From: Ahniella sp.
GTDB taxonomy: Bacteria > Pseudomonadota > Gammaproteobacteria > Xanthomonadales > Ahniellaceae
Reading direction: 5' to 3'
DNA: 58,961 nucleotides
NCBI GenBank assembly: GCA_016712105.1
Contig: JADJRU010000021.1
Coordinates: forward strand, 1 to 58,961
In this document: positions 48,929-58,568 of the stretch, piece after piece
Layout: every line of letters begins with the position of its first letter
Position numbering within the stretch: position 1 is the stretch's first letter
Program-made: the position numbers and the translations under genes
Notes under the pieces: generated by a model
What the model was told of the DNA's origin: nothing
The model's input: only the letters and a program-made list of their open reading frames with translations
Databases searched by the model: none

Positions 48929-49164
48929 TCAACAACCCGTCAAAGCGCCAAGGCCATCAAGAGGCCGGCAAAACACGGTACCGATGCCGATGCCGGTCAC
49001 GAACGCGATGGCACCGGCGACATAAACCATGAGTCGCAGGGACGAGAGCGCCGTAGCGATCTGTTCGCCCTGGGCGCGGCCTTGATGAACGACAAACCAG
49101 GCACCCAGCATCACAACGCCAGCGCCAGACTCACCATCAGCGAATCTCGACCGATCTTGGGCAT
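48929..49164 (-). CDS. Small membrane protein, unknown, one frame break
   Basis: ATG 49164 opens MPKIGRDSLMVSLALA, a hydrophobic start; after a one-base shift near 49115 the other frame continues MLGAWFVVHQGRAQGEQIA, then LRLMVYVAGAIAFVTGIGIG. The result is a protein of about 77 residues with two membrane helices and a short polar loop. No family recognised. The two frames fit together as one protein and the hydrophobic pattern argues that it is real, but no homolog is known to me. Confidence 0.45.
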
Positions 49165-49290
49165 CGCTCTCGCTCCGGTTCCCGCCTAGGTGCAGGCCAG
49201 TACCTTTGGCCCATGTCTGGCTTGTAGCGCAAAACGGGGGCGAACCAACCTCGAGCAGGGCGAGCGGCCAAATCCGGCCGACCAGCGCGA

Positions 49291-49869
49291 TTACTTGACT
49301 GCTGCAAACCGGCGGGCATCACTCGGCCATGCCGGCGTGCGGGCGATTTCGTCGAGGACCTGGGACGGGTCATCGACCATCGACCACATCGCGGCATGGG
49401 CGTCCCCCATCATTCGCTCCCGGATGCTGAGTTCGAGGAACTGCATGAGGCCCGTGTAGAACCCGCGCGTGTTCACGAAGATGATCGGATTGAAGTAGAT
49501 GCCCAGTCGCTTCAGCGTGATCGCCTCGAACACTTCCTCGAAGGTGCCGCAGCCTCCCGGCAGGGTCACCACCGCATCGGATCCGGTGAGCAGGCGATGT
49601 TTGCGCTCGCGCATGTCTTCGACGATTTCCAGCGATGCCAAGCCTGGATGTTGCCATTCCACTTCGGTCATGAATCGAGGAATGATGCCGATGACCTCGC
49701 CATGCTCGCTGAGCGCCCCGTCGGCCACTGCACCCATGGAGCCGACTCCGCCGCCGCCATAGACGAGCGTGTGGCCGGCCTTGGCGATCCGGGCACCCAG
49801 ATCGAATGCGGCACGATGATAGTCGGGGTCACAACTGGCGCTGGACGCGCAATAGACGCAGATTCGCAT
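49291..49869 (-). CDS. LOG family protein (cytokinin riboside 5'-monophosphate phosphoribohydrolase-like)
   Basis: A 192-residue Rossmann-fold protein. The family motifs LVYGGGGVGSMGAVADGAL, MRERKHRLL and VTLPGGCGTFEE (the PGGxGTxxE motif) are intact. Such enzymes release the base from nucleoside monophosphates and were long misnamed lysine decarboxylases; bacterial substrates are often AMP. AAGGACTCCC is the ribosome site. It lies 10 bases downstream of the corrected epmA stop and belongs to the ligA-epmA run. Confidence 0.92.
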   Translation of the reverse strand: MRICVYCASSASCDPDYHRAAFDLGARIAKAGHTLVYGGGGVGSMGAVADGALSEHGEVIGIIPRFMTEVEWQHPGLASLEIVEDMRERKHRLLTGSDAVVTLPGGCGTFEEVFEAITLKRLGIYFNPIIFVNTRGFYTGLMQFLELSIRERMMGDAHAAMWSMVDDPSQVLDEIARTPAWPSDARRFAAVK

Positions 49870-49878
49870 GGGAGTCCT

Positions 49879-50828
49879 TCAGGCTGAATCAAATGGAAAG
49901 GCGAGCACCGAGCGCAGATCGTCGGTGCCGAGCAGGTTCAGCAGCAAACGATCCACAGCCCCATGGCCACGCCGGCACAGTCGGGCAGATTGGGTAACGC
50001 TGCCAGCAAGGCTTCGTCGATCTCGGGCAGGACCAGTCCGCGAGCACGACGGCGCGTGTGATCCCGCTGGAATCGAAGGCGCTGTTCGGTGCTGTCGTTG
50101 AGCTCGTGATATCCGTTCGCCAATTCGACACCGCCCAGCATCACTTCGAATCGGCTCGCCACGGGTGGTGATTCATCCCGGATTCGCGCCAACGCACATT
50201 GACTGGCCGGATAGTCGTAGACGAGCAGCAGTTCGTCGGCAGGTCGCCCGACCGTGAGTCGGTGCGTGATGATCAGGTCGAGCCAGTCGTCGCGATCGAG
50301 GCCCGCAGTGTCGATTCGAATATCTCCCAACGCAGATTGCAGGGACTCGATCGACGCGGTCATCGGATCCAGTTGCAGCGCATCCAGAAACCACTGCCGG
50401 TAACTGCAGCGATGAACCACCGCGACTCGTCCGACCAAGGACAACTGTCGTTGCACCAGTTCGACGACTTGTTCCCCGAGTGCGCGATGGTCGATCCCGA
50501 GGCGATACCACTCCAGCATGGTGAATTCAGGGTTGTGCCGTTGGCCGGCTTCGCCGTTCCGGAAGACGCGCCCGAGTTCGTAGCAGTCGCCAAGCCCGGC
50601 AGCGAGCAGCCGCTTCAGCGGAAATTCCGGCGACGTCCGCAACCAGCGCAAGGCGGGGCCGGCATCGACATGGCCGGTGAACCGCGTCGTGAAGCTTTCG
50701 ATGTTCGGATCCGTGTTGCCCGCTCGCGACAGGATCGGCGTCTCGACTTCGAGCACATCCTGCCCGGCGAACCACGCGCGAATGTCGGCGTAGAGCCGGG
50801 CGCGCAGAATCAGCGCATCCCGGTTCAT
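49879..50828 (-). CDS. epmA: Elongation factor P-(R)-beta-lysine ligase EpmA (GenX/PoxA), one frame break
   Basis: A truncated class II lysyl-tRNA synthetase-like enzyme without anticodon domain, which attaches beta-lysine to EF-P. Class II motifs: motif 1 region VLEVETPILSRAGNTDPNIESF, motif 2 LGRVFRNGEAGQRHNPEFTMLEWYR, and motif 3, where the frame changes at about 49964: GVAMG continues in the next frame as AVDRLLLNLLGTDDLRSVLAFPFDSA, the normal family end. ELANGYHEL is also typical. The start overlaps the ligA stop by four bases. Neither efp nor epmB is in the window. Confidence 0.92.
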
Positions 50829-52909
50829 GCGCCCTCGTGGCGAGTGAGCAGGTCCAGCAGTCCGGTTTCATCCAATACCGGAATACCGAGTTCCTGCGCT
50901 TTGACCAACTTGGACCCCGCTTCAGTGCCGGCCACCACAAAGCTGGTTTTTTTGGACACGGAACCCGAGAGTTTTGCGCCCAGCGCTTCCAGCCGCGCAC
51001 CCGCCTGGTCGCGTGTAAAGTTGACCAGCGTGCCCGTCAGTACCGCTGTCTGCCCGGACAAGGGGCCCGCCGCGGCCGCAACAGGTGGACCCTCGGTGAA
51101 TCGCAGCCCGCCCTTGCGCAAATCGGCGATCAACCCGCGATTGCCGGCGTGCAGACACCAATCGAGAATTCGCCGCGCGACAACCGGACCGACATCCGGC
51201 ACGGTCAGCAAAGCCGGTTCTTCAGCCTGCATGATCGCGTCCAGGCTGCCGAAGTGATTGGCCAGGGTTTTGGCGGTCGATTCGCCGACATCGCGGATGC
51301 CCAGTGCGAACAGCAGTCGAGGCAAGGTGGTGTCGCGACTCTTTTCGATCGCAGCGAGCAGATTTTCAGCCCAGCGGGTGGTCGGCTTCTTGCGCGGATC
51401 TTGCTGAACCCCGGCGCGCTCATCCTGCCGGAGCTTCAGTTCAAGCAGGTCGGCGAGCTCAAGTTGATACAGGTCGGCCATCGAATGGAGCGCGCGTGGG
51501 CCATCGTGACGCCGGAGGAATGGCAAGTCGACCATGTCGGCGATGGTTTCATCACCTAGCCCTTCGATGTCCATCGCACGCCGGCTGGCGAAATGGCGAA
51601 TGGCCTCACGCAGTTGGGCCGGGCACGCGAAACCATTGGTGCAACGGATCACCGCTTGTTCGGCTTCGCGTTGCACCGGCGCGTCACACACCGGACATCG
51701 TTCCGGCATCACGAATTCACTTGTCTGCTCGGGGCGCTGATCGAGTACCACGGCAACCACTTCGGGAATGACGTCACCGGCACGCCGCACGATGACGGTG
51801 TCGCCGACGCGCACGTCCTTGCGACGTATTTCGTTTTCGTTGTGCAAGGTGGCATTCGTGACCGTGACGCCGGCCACGTGCACCGGTTTCAGACGAGCCA
51901 CGGGCGTCAGGGCGCCGGTACGGCCAACCTGCACGTCGATGCCTTCGACGATGGTGAGTTCTTCCAGAGCCGGGAACTTGTGGGCAATGGCCCAACGCGG
52001 CGCACGCGAGACATAGCCCATCTGTTCCTGCTGGGCGCGGTCGTCGAGTTTGTAGACAACCCCGTCGATGTCATACGGCAAGGTTTCGCGCGCCACACCG
52101 ATCCGCGCGAAGTAAGCCAGCAGGCCGGCTTCGCCGCTGGCGCGATCGACCAGCGGGCTGACCGGCAGACCGAACCGACGCAGCGCTTCGAGCATGTCGC
52201 TATGGCGCGCAGGTACGGCCCAACCCTCGACCACACCCAATCCATAAGCGTAAAAAGACAGCGGCCGCTCGGCCGTGATCCGGGGATCCTTCTGGCGCAA
52301 CGAACCGGCGGCGCCATTCCGCGGGTTGGCCAACGTCGCATCCCCGCGGGTCAGCGCAGCGGCATTAAACGCGTCGAACGCGGCCTTGGCCATGTAGACC
52401 TCGCCGCGGACTTCCAGCACCGGCGGGGCTTCGCCGCGCAAGCGCAGCGGAATGGCGCGAATCGTGCGCAGATTGGCGGTGACATCCTCGCCGGTACTGC
52501 CGTCACCCCGGGTGGCGCCACGAACGAACAGGCCGTGTTCATAACGCAGGCTGATCGCCAGTCCATCGAGTTTCGGCTCGACGGAAAATTCCGGTTCGGC
52601 CACACCCAGCGTGTCGACGATTCGACGGACAAAGTCGGCGACTTCCTCCGGGCTGAATGCGTTCGACAGCGACAGCATCGGTACTTCGTGCGCGACCGCA
52701 CCAAACGTCGTCGATGCTTCACCGCCCACACGCTGAGTCGGCGAGTCGGAGCGGGCCAGCTCCGGATGGGCGGCCTCCAGCTCGATCAGCTCGCGCATTT
52801 GCCGGTCATAGACGGCATCGGGCACGCTGGGGTCGTCGAGCACGTAGTAGCGGTAGTTGTGCTCGGCGAGTTCCTGGCGCAGGATGTGGATACGTTGTTC
52901 GGGCGTCAT
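50825..52909 (-). CDS. ligA: NAD-dependent DNA ligase LigA
   Basis: A 694-residue replicative ligase. NAD-binding domain Ia (YYVLDDPSVPDAVYDRQMREL), adenylation site with K113 in VEPKLDGLAISLRYE, TRGDGSTGEDVTANLRTI, the OB fold (VQVGRTGALTPVARL), four zinc Cys (CPVCDAPV and IRCTNGFACPAQL), helix-hairpin-helix repeats (LFALGIRDVGESTAKTLANHF) and a C-terminal BRCT domain (LSGQTAVLTGTL). It seals nicks at replication and repair. Intact frame throughout its 2 kb, which is notable given the breaks in neighbours. Confidence 0.97.
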   Translation of the reverse strand: MTPEQRIHILRQELAEHNYRYYVLDDPSVPDAVYDRQMRELIELEAAHPELARSDSPTQRVGGEASTTFGAVAHEVPMLSLSNAFSPEEVADFVRRIVDTLGVAEPEFSVEPKLDGLAISLRYEHGLFVRGATRGDGSTGEDVTANLRTIRAIPLRLRGEAPPVLEVRGEVYMAKAAFDAFNAAALTRGDATLANPRNGAAGSLRQKDPRITAERPLSFYAYGLGVVEGWAVPARHSDMLEALRRFGLPVSPLVDRASGEAGLLAYFARIGVARETLPYDIDGVVYKLDDRAQQEQMGYVSRAPRWAIAHKFPALEELTIVEGIDVQVGRTGALTPVARLKPVHVAGVTVTNATLHNENEIRRKDVRVGDTVIVRRAGDVIPEVVAVVLDQRPEQTSEFVMPERCPVCDAPVQREAEQAVIRCTNGFACPAQLREAIRHFASRRAMDIEGLGDETIADMVDLPFLRRHDGPRALHSMADLYQLELADLLELKLRQDERAGVQQDPRKKPTTRWAENLLAAIEKSRDTTLPRLLFALGIRDVGESTAKTLANHFGSLDAIMQAEEPALLTVPDVGPVVARRILDWCLHAGNRGLIADLRKGGLRFTEGPPVAAAAGPLSGQTAVLTGTLVNFTRDQAGARLEALGAKLSGSVSKKTSFVVAGTEAGSKLVKAQELGIPVLDETGLLDLLTRHEGA

Positions 52910-53036
52910 GATCTTCGTTGCGGCAGCGAAAGGGAGGCGAGATTCGGTCTGGCATTATGGCTTGCCGGATGACTCTTGGCGCATCCTGACTTTTGCCATG
53001 CGCTGCTGATGTGCGCAGATGGTCACACTGACTGCC

Positions 53037-54351
53037 ATGACCACACCGAATGCGTTGACCGATACTGCAGGCGCCACCACGCCATGGCGCGCCTGGCAGG
53101 CGCTTGGGCGCGACGAACGCATGCTGGTGCTCTGGTCGGCCATGGCGTTCTACGTGGTCCTGGCGTCGTATTACGTGCTGCGTCCGATCCGCGATGAACT
53201 GGCGGTGTTTTCCGGCGCCGAGCAGTTGCCCTGGCTCTTTCTGGGGACACTGGGCCTGAGTCTGGCCTGGTCGCTGGTCTTCTCGCGGCTGGCGAGTGGC
53301 CGGCCGCGCCGGGAGTTTGTTCCCTTGGCCTTGCGCGGATTTGCGGTGGTGCTGCTGCTGTTTCTCGGGCTCTGGTTCTGGGTGCCGGCGGCTCAGGAAG
53401 TCTGGTTGGGGCGGGTGTTCTACGTGTTCGTCAGCGCCTTCAATCTGTTTCTGATTTCGCTGGTCTGGTCGGTGGTGGTGGACAGCCTGCGTGTCGAACA
53501 CGGGCATTTGCTGCCCTGGGTTGCGGCGGGCGGCACACTGGGCGCCGCGACAGGCAGTCTGGTGACTGCTGCGCTGGCGCGGCATCTGCCGGTGCCGGCG
53601 TTATTGCTGGTCTCGGCCGTATTGATTGAAGTGGCGGTCCAGTTGTTTGCGGCGCTGTTTCGTCGGGTCGCTCGCCCTGGCAGTGCCGGCAGACCAATCA
53701 ACCGATGGCGCGCTCGGAGGTGACTGGCGGGATGCGGTTTCGCGCCTGCGCCGTTCGCCCTATCTGCTCGGTATCGCCGGATTCATCATGCTGTTCACGA
53801 TCGGTTCGACGTTCCTGTATGCGTTGCAGACGTCCATTGTCGAGAGCAGCCTTGCCGATCGCGGACAGCGTCGCGAGTACTTTGCGTTGCTCGATCTGTC
53901 GATCAATGTCCTGGCGCTGGTCGTGCAGGTGTTTGTCACCGGAAACCTGATCCGGCGATTCCGGCTGGGATCATTGCTGGCCGTGCTGCCGGTGTTGTCG
54001 ATCGCCGGTTTTCTCGCGTTGTCGGTCGCGCCCGTGTTGCTGGTCTTTGCGCTGTTCCATGTCAGTCGCCGCAGCCTGGACTTTGCGTTGATGCGTCCGG
54101 CACGCGAGCATCTGTTCCTGCCCGTCGAACGGATCGACAAGTACAAGACCAAGAGTCTGCTCGATGCGTTTGTCTATCGCCTCGGTGACCAGATCGGCGT
54201 GTTCCTGCATGCCGGCTTGTTATGGATTGGCCTGTCGTTGCAGGCGATCTCGGCCGCAGCGATTCCGGTGTGTCTGGCCTGGCTGGTACTGGCCCTTTGG
54301 CTGGGTGCCCGCCATGAATCGCTCAAGGAATCGGCCGTCACCAGAACTTGA
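53037..54351 (+). CDS. MFS/NTT-like (ATP:ADP antiporter-related) transporter, one frame break
   Basis: About 437 residues with 12 hydrophobic segments. The first helix ends YYVLRPIRDELAV, the signature of the nucleotide-transporter-like branch of the major facilitator superfamily (NTT/TLC-related proteins of free-living bacteria). The frame changes at about 53690 in a charged loop (ARPGSAGR, then GDWRDAVSRLRRSPYLLGIAGF continues). SRRSLDFALMRPAREHLFLPVERIDKYKTKSLLDAFVYRLGDQ, given as blocks RPAREHLFLPV and DKYKTKSLLDAFVYR, is the second conserved block of that family. The substrate is unknown. Start 53037 or 53019. It overlaps the convergent protease gene by 14 bases. Confidence 0.8.
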
Positions 54352-54983
54352 ACTGGCGATAACCCTCGGCGGACAACCACAGCGGCACACCGACCATCTT
54401 CGCGAGCAGGGCGACCACACCCCAGAACGCCTGGCCAAAAGCCGGCACGGCGATCATCAGGACGAGCAACACGATAAACGCCCAACCGGCCATGCTGTCC
54501 AGACGTTGGCGCAGATCCGGCGCGATCCCACGGCGACAACGCGCCGTAACCGTCGAGGCCGGGCAGGGGCAGAAGGTTCAAAACGACGGCGCTGGCTTGC
54601 AACACGCCCAGAAACGCGAGTGCCGGTGCGACCGGATGATCAGCGACCGATGGCACCTGAAACAACAGGCCGATCACGAACAGAAGAATGAGGTTGGCGG
54701 CAGGCCCGGCCAGCGATACGGCGGATTCCCATTGGCGGCTCTTCAGGCGATGCCGCTCGATATACACCGCCGCACCAGGCAGACCGATGCCGCCGATCAG
54801 CAGGAACAGCACCGGCATCAGGATGGAATTCACCGGATGCAGGTACTTCAGCGGGTTCAGACTGAGGTAACCCTTGTCCTTGACCGTCGTGTCGCCGCCC
54901 CGAAACGCCACTGCGGCATGGGCAAATTCATGCAGGCACACCGAAAACACCCAGAGAAACAGCACCAGCAAAAACGTCATCAT
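54338..54983 (-). CDS. Site-2-protease (M50) family membrane zinc peptidase, one frame break
   Basis: A ~214-residue membrane metalloprotease. The zinc motif HEFAH (H18, E19, H22) lies in the first helix and the third ligand region is LNLLPLPGLDGYGAL, both typical of M50 rhomboid-like 'YwhC/SREBP-type' small peptidases. The frame changes at about 54520; the corrected tail reads DSMAGWAFIVLLVLMIAVP and ends YRQFKFW at the stop 54338-54340. Five to six membrane helices. Substrate unknown; it is followed by genes for two exported or signalling proteins on the same strand but not overlapping them. Confidence 0.85.
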
Positions 54984-55012
54984 GAAATGTTCCGGGTCTT
55001 GGTGGTGTCAGG

Positions 55013-55455
55013 TCAGTCGCGGGGACGAATGTCTTTGGGTATTTCAAGTTCATCCCCAGGCGACAGGCCCAGTGCCTTGCCCACCCCGGCATTCAGTTCA
55101 AGCACGTATTTGGCCGCGCCGTCGCTCGGATAATTCGGGCAACGATCACCGGCCGAGCAGGTGGGAACGTTGTACTGGCTACTGACAAAGCGGCGGTCGG
55201 CATTGAAGTACATGATGTCGAGCGGGATCTTCGTGTTCTTCATCCAGAACGCGCGACGGTCCTCATTCGGAAACACGAACAGCATGCCGTGGTTGTCATC
55301 CATCTCGGTCCGGAACATCAGGCCACGGGCCCGTTGATCGTCATCCAGGGCCAGTTCGACCTGGTAGGTCTGGCCTTTCAGGGTGACCGGCGTGAGGTCG
55401 AACAGCCGCCCAGAAAAACCGCCAGGCAAAGCGTGAGCCCGATGCGAAACGTCAT
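55013..55455 (-). CDS. DUF192 lipoprotein/exported protein, one frame break
   Basis: About 147 residues. ATG 55455 gives a lipoprotein signal (FRIGLTLCLAVFLGGCS). After a frame change at about 55390-55410 the DUF192 domain follows: VTLKGQTYQVELALDDDQRARGLMFR, GMLFVFPNEDRRAFWMKNTKIPLDIMYF and VLELNAGVGKALGLSPGDEL. Conserved features (the RGLM and FWMKNT blocks) are intact. The family is of unknown function and usually exported. Its ATG overlaps the stop of the PilZ gene (ATGA), so the pair is co-translated. Confidence 0.85.
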
Positions 55456-55829
55456 GCGGGTTGACCCGGTGTCGGGCCGTCGGCATCCATCTGCGAGATG
55501 TTGCGCGAGCGGTGGAAGCGTTCGATGAGCTCGGTCAGGCCGGCGAAGTCGCGTGGTGGCATATCCATGAACTCCACGCCGATCGTCGCGACATTGGTCC
55601 GGACCAGCAGGACGTCGGCGGCAAACGGCGGACAATCGGGAAACAGCAGCGTGAGCTTGAAACGGCTGCCGTCGGGGGCGCCGAACCCTTCCGGTTTCTG
55701 CATCTTCAGTCCGTTGATGGACAGGTCGATCAGGGCACCGCGGACGCGGTTTCCGCCGATTTCGACTTCGGCTTCGCCGCCGGCTTCGAAGCGCGGTTCC
55801 TGGCGACGATCGTCATAAAATTCAGCCAT
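55452..55829 (-). CDS. PilZ-domain protein (cyclic-di-GMP binding)
   Basis: A 125-residue single-domain PilZ protein. The c-di-GMP-binding RxxxR motif (RRQEPR, near residues 8-13) and the second motif DLSINGLKM (D/N-x-S-x-x-G) are both present, with LLFPDCPPFAADVLLVR and IGVEFMDM strands following. AAGGAGAACGAAC is a strong ribosome site at ATG 55829. It should sense the c-di-GMP made by enzymes such as the cyclase at 33117-34277. The output partner is unknown; the gene overlaps the DUF192 gene. Confidence 0.9.
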   Translation of the reverse strand: MAEFYDDRRQEPRFEAGGEAEVEIGGNRVRGALIDLSINGLKMQKPEGFGAPDGSRFKLTLLFPDCPPFAADVLLVRTNVATIGVEFMDMPPRDFAGLTELIERFHRSRNISQMDADGPTPGQPA

Positions 55830-56071
55830 GTTCGTTCTCCTTGGCAAGGGGGGCATGTTATCAGGCTGGTTTTGGCCAGCCGAGTCAATACACATTGGGC
55901 GCGTTCCGGACTGCGGTCGTTCGGCAAATCAATCACTTACGAGTGAACTTCGTCCCAAAGCGCCGGCGGAGAGAAACAAGCAGCTACCGCTGGAAGTTCA
56001 AGCGCATAATGGTAACCTTCCTGCAAGTATGCGATTTGTGCGGTAATTCCATTGAGCGGCTCAGGACACGC

Positions 56072-58568
56072 GTGATCGAAATCCCAGGCTACCGAATCAT
56101 CAAGACGCTTGGCCGTGGCGGCATGGCGACGGTTTACCTTGCGCTGCAGGAGTCGGTTGACCGCGAGGTGGCCCTGAAGGTCATGTCGCCGGCATTGATG
56201 GTGGACCCGAATTTTGGCGAACGTTTTCTGCGCGAGGCGCGGATCGCCGCCAAGTTGCACCACCGCCATGTCGTGGGCGTCCACGATGTCGGCCGGCACA
56301 ACGACATCCACTACATTGCGATGGAGTTCCTGCCCGGCGGTTCGCCGCGGATCGAGGACAAGAATCCGCTGGAAGCCACGTTCGTGCTGCGTGTCGTGCG
56401 TGAAATCGCGACCGCACTCGGTTATGCGCACAGCAAGGGTTTTGTCCATCGCGACGTCAAACCCGACAACATCCTGCTTCATGACGACGGTACGGCGGCG
56501 CTGACCGACTTCGGCATCGCACGCGCCAGCGATTCGGCAACGCGCATGACGCGAACCGGTTCGGTCATCGGAACCCCTTATTACATGAGTCCGGAGCAGG
56601 CCCGCGGTCGCCCGCTGGATGGCCGCGCCGATCTCTACTCGCTGGGTGTCGTGCTGTACGAGATGCTCACCGGCAACGTGCCGTATCAGGCGGATGACCC
56701 GCTCGCCATCGGCATCATGCACATTACCGAGCCGGTGCCACGCCTGCCGGCACAGTTGCAGCCGCTGCAGGGCCTGCTGGACCGCATGATGGCAAAGCTG
56801 CCGGAAGAGCGCTTCCAGAGCGGCGAAGAGATCGCGGAAATCATTCGCGAAATCGAGTTGGACATTGCCGAAGGCCAGATCCCGCAGATCGCGATTCCGA
56901 ACGAGAACTATCGGCGCAAGGTCATGGCCGATCATTCGCGGACTCAACGATTGCAGGCTGGTGCCACGCCAAAGCCGAACAACGTGTCGGGTGCCCGGTC
57001 GGAGCCTTCGCTCGGACGCGTCGAGGAAGTGACCGGGAGTGACCGTCGACCGCGCCAGCTGCAATCCCGTCCTGTCGCGGATCGCGGCAACCGTCCTTTG
57101 TGGCCGATGATCGCCGGCATCTGTGTGATCGTGCTGATCGGGCTCGTGGTGTTGTTCCGCGAACCGTTGGGTCGAATGATTTCGCCGGGTGATGTGGCCG
57201 AGAATCTTGCCAAGGCCGAAACGGCAGTCCGCGAACAGCGCTTTTACGGTGCACCGGACAGCGCGCTGGAGCTCTATCGTCAGGTGATCGCCGTCGACCC
57301 CGACAATTCCACGGCCAAGGTCGGCATCAGCAACGTCGGCAACAAGCTCGTCATGGACGCGACCGATCGTGTGAGCGCCGGCGAATTCGACCGAGCCCGC
57401 GAGCTGCTGGGCATGGCGAAGGAAGTGCTCGGCGGCGGTGCCCAGGTCGAGCAGTTGGAGTCCCACCTCAACGACAAGGAATCGGCCGCACAGAACATCG
57501 AAGACCTGATGGTGCGAGCGCAGGCGGCTTTGGTTGAAAAGCGCCTGATCGGTGCGGATGGTGCGCTCGAATTGTTCAAACGGGTCATTGATGACGACGC
57601 CAGCAACTTCGACGCAGTGAAGGGTCAGAAGGAAGCGTTGAACGAGGTTGCGCTGCAAGCCGAAAAAGCCGTTGACGACGGCGACTTGGCCACTGCGAGT
57701 CAACTGGTCGACGAAATCGCGCGAGTCAGTGCAAACCACGCGAGTCTGGCGAATCTGCGTCCGCGGATCGCAGATGGACAAGGGGACTTCCAGGAATCGA
57801 TCGAGTCCGACTTGCGTCGGGCCGAACAATTGATCGCTGAACGCGCGTTCTACCAGCCAGAAAACAACAATGCCCTGACGATTCTTCGGTCGGTGCTGAG
57901 CCGGGACCCGAACAATCTGCGAGCGAAAAACAATATCTCGCGAATTGCCAGTGAACTCATCGTCGAATCGCGTGCCTACCTGAACAAGGGTGACGTCAAC
58001 GGCGCCAAGCGCTTGCTGCAGAAAGCCGAGGAACTCGGCGCGAGCGGCAACGATGTGCGTCAGCTGAAGACCGACCTGCGCGAATCCGCCGAGCGGATCG
58101 AAATCCAGTCGAAGACAAAAGTCCTGACGATCAGCGAGATGCAGAAGATCGACAAGTTGCTCGGTGACGCCGAGCGGCTGATGCCGTCGGGCAATCTCAT
58201 CGAACCCGTGGCCGAAAACGCGCATGACAAGTATCGCAGCGTGTTGGCCATCGACCGCACCAATGCCAAGGCCATCGCCGGCATTGCCGCGTTGCCGGCG
58301 AAAGCGAAGATCCTGTTCGAACAGGCTTTGAGTGGCGGTCGCTTGAATGCAGCCTACGAGTACCTCGACACCGTGCTGTATCTGGCACCCAATGAGGCCA
58401 CCGCGCAGATATGCGTACACGTCTTGCGGTGTCTTACCTGGAGCAGGCGCGAGAAACTTGCCGAAGGGCAAGCGGATGCCGCCCGCACCGCCTGGAGGCG
58501 TGCCCGTGACCTGGAAGCCGACATGCCCCGGAATCACGGAAGTGGCCACCCTGTTGGGCCCGCAATGA
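56072..58568 (+). CDS. Membrane serine/threonine protein kinase with four TPR-like repeats, frame breaks near the end
   Basis: GTG 56072 (AGGACACGC upstream) begins VIEIPGYRIIKTLGRG, the usual start of bacterial Hanks-type kinases; open frame further upstream is unconserved. The kinase domain (1-265) has GRGGMATVYLA, K36, HRDVKPDN (126-133), DFG (146-148), GTPYYMSPEQ. A linker and one membrane helix (about 343-362) follow. The outer part holds four ~100-residue units beginning near 57217, 57511, 57814 and 58163, each with an A-E/Q-x-x-L-V/I-x-x-R start, a DP/DD-x-x-N-x-x-A turn and a GD/GE-x-x-x-A-x-x-L helix. Three small frame changes near 58407, 58448 and 58530 give the end TEVATLLGPQ. It is an inner-membrane sensor kinase; the ligand is unknown. 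Confidence 0.88.
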
